From contig JALSIU010000060.1 of the NCBI GenBank assembly GCA_026989715.1, positions 1 to 5,382 of the forward strand: a DNA stretch of 5,382 nucleotides, given 5' to 3'. Shown one piece after another: positions 5,053-5,382 of this stretch. The stretch's first letter is position 1; every line of letters starts with the position of its first letter. Below the pieces are notes generated by a model. That model had not been told where the DNA came from. It was given only the letters and a program-made list of their open reading frames with translations, and did no database searches. The DNA is from Methylomonas sp. (GTDB lineage Bacteria; Pseudomonadota; Gammaproteobacteria; Methylococcales; Methylomonadaceae). The position numbers and the translations under genes were made by a program.

Positions 5053-5069
5053 ATAATTCGATTATAGCA
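5053..5069 (-). promoter_or_regulatory. Extended -10 promoter and possible operator of the vapB operon
   Basis: On the minus strand TGCTATAAT (plus-strand 5061-5069) is a consensus extended -10 box, 15 bp before the ribosome site of the antitoxin gene. No good -35 is visible, which extended -10 promoters can tolerate. ATAAT (5053-5057) and ATTAT (5061-5065) form a small inverted repeat overlapping the -10, the kind of place where the antitoxin could repress its own operon. The operator part is tentative. Confidence 0.5.
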
Positions 5070-5088
5070 GAAACTGATATAACCCCAT

Positions 5089-5234
5089 TTAGCCAGCCTT
5101 TACAAAGTCAATGATGTTTTCTTGTGGGTTCATTTGGCGCATAAGAAAAAACTCCCATCGCCAGTGCTTCGCGCCTTTCATCAAAGTAAGTGTTTTGGTT
5201 TATAGGTAGCGTTAATAGCACCCAATGAATGATT
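5089..5234 (-). pseudogene. C-terminal remnant of a P4-like tyrosine integrase
   Basis: Reading the minus strand and stepping over one extra base at 5201 and one at 5158 gives NHSLGAINATY, then NQNTYFDERREALA, then WEFFLMRQMNPQENIIDF, ending VKAG and a TAA stop (5089-5091). The H-x8-Y spacing (His at 5229-5231, Tyr at 5202-5204) and the YFDERREAL-x-W signature match the end of P4-type phage/island integrases, where the tyrosine cleaves DNA. The rest of the roughly 400-residue protein is absent: upstream sequence is not recognisable and the frames are full of stops. It lies about 60 bp upstream of the vapB gene on the same strand and about 700 bp from the tRNA-Val genes, typical company for an integrated element. 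The assignment rests on a short stretch read by eye. Confidence 0.55.
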
Positions 5235-5314
5235 AAAAAAAGTATATGGTTGCATCAGGTTATTCGGAATAAAGGAGCAAGAGCATTGATCCCGCCACGG
5301 GAAGGGGCTGTTGA

Positions 5315-5382
5315 ATGGGTCGGATGACGAGAAAGGCGAACCTTACCCAAGAACAGCTATTGTTCGGCATTGTGCTGAAATG
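5315..5382 (+). CDS. Partial unidentified ORF running off the right edge
   Basis: ATG codons at 5315 and 5324 open a frame with no stop before the window ends, giving 22 residues that start MGRMTRKANL. The second ATG overlaps a TGA at 5325-5327 that closes a 13-codon frame beginning at a TTG (5286) placed nine bases after AGGAG (5273-5277). This could be a coupled leader or chance. The opening RKANL recalls the start of small DUF2256 zinc-ribbon proteins, but the cysteines expected soon after are not in this frame. The family is unknown and it may not be a gene. Confidence 0.25.
   Translation, partial: MGRMTRKANLTQEQLLFGIVLK

Noticed and set aside
4392..5382. Second copy of the tRNA-Val 3' end as an attachment site
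   Set aside because: Reading through the segment on both strands gave no match longer than a few bases.

Overview
The window looks like a gammaproteobacterial chromosome segment of moderate-to-low GC. The UvrB sequence is closest in feel to gammaproteobacterial UvrB. An aminotransferase gene divergent from uvrB is an arrangement I recall from Pseudomonas and relatives. The tRNA-Val(GAC) resembles the gammaproteobacterial type, with A at position 1 and an encoded CCA. Genus is not resolved.

Left part (1-1706): a 113-residue coiled-coil protein with a C-terminal membrane anchor (+ strand) converges on a subgroup Ib class-I PLP aminotransferase of the aspartate aminotransferase type (- strand). 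A strong hairpin lies between the two 3' ends.

Middle (1620-2130): a 511-bp gene-free spacer separates the divergent aminotransferase and uvrB genes. It holds a tandem duplication of a unit of about 155 bp; each copy carries a GCTGGGT/ACCCAGC hairpin. An 11-bp motif, TATAGATAGCG, occurs in inverted orientation at the outer edges. In each orientation it sits exactly 17 bp from a -10-like hexamer facing outward, so the repeat may have supplied or reshaped both divergent promoters. A full-length uvrB follows (2131-4140).

Right part (4141-5382): a clear promoter precedes two tandem tRNA-Val genes, UAC then GAC. The first looks like a diverged copy of a GAC gene whose anticodon changed at position 34. 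Beyond them is an accessory strip on the minus strand. A VapB-like antitoxin gene overlaps by 14 nt a 79-residue chimera. The chimera's N-terminal ~46 residues are a VapC/PIN toxin start, and its C-terminal ~34 residues look like the tail of a Phd/YefM-type antitoxin. The chimera in turn overlaps by 14 nt a 51-residue ORF that starts like a RelE/ParE toxin and then degenerates. The simplest reading is two toxin-antitoxin operons collapsed into one by an in-frame deletion at a short shared sequence, leaving an operon with two antitoxin pieces and no complete toxin. Upstream of it are the last ~45 codons of a P4-like tyrosine integrase, readable only across two single-base frameshifts. tRNA genes, TA remnants and an integrase remnant together suggest an old mobile-element scar, though I found no duplicated attachment sequence. 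The right edge cuts an unidentified ORF.

All family assignments come from reading motifs by eye; no database search was run.
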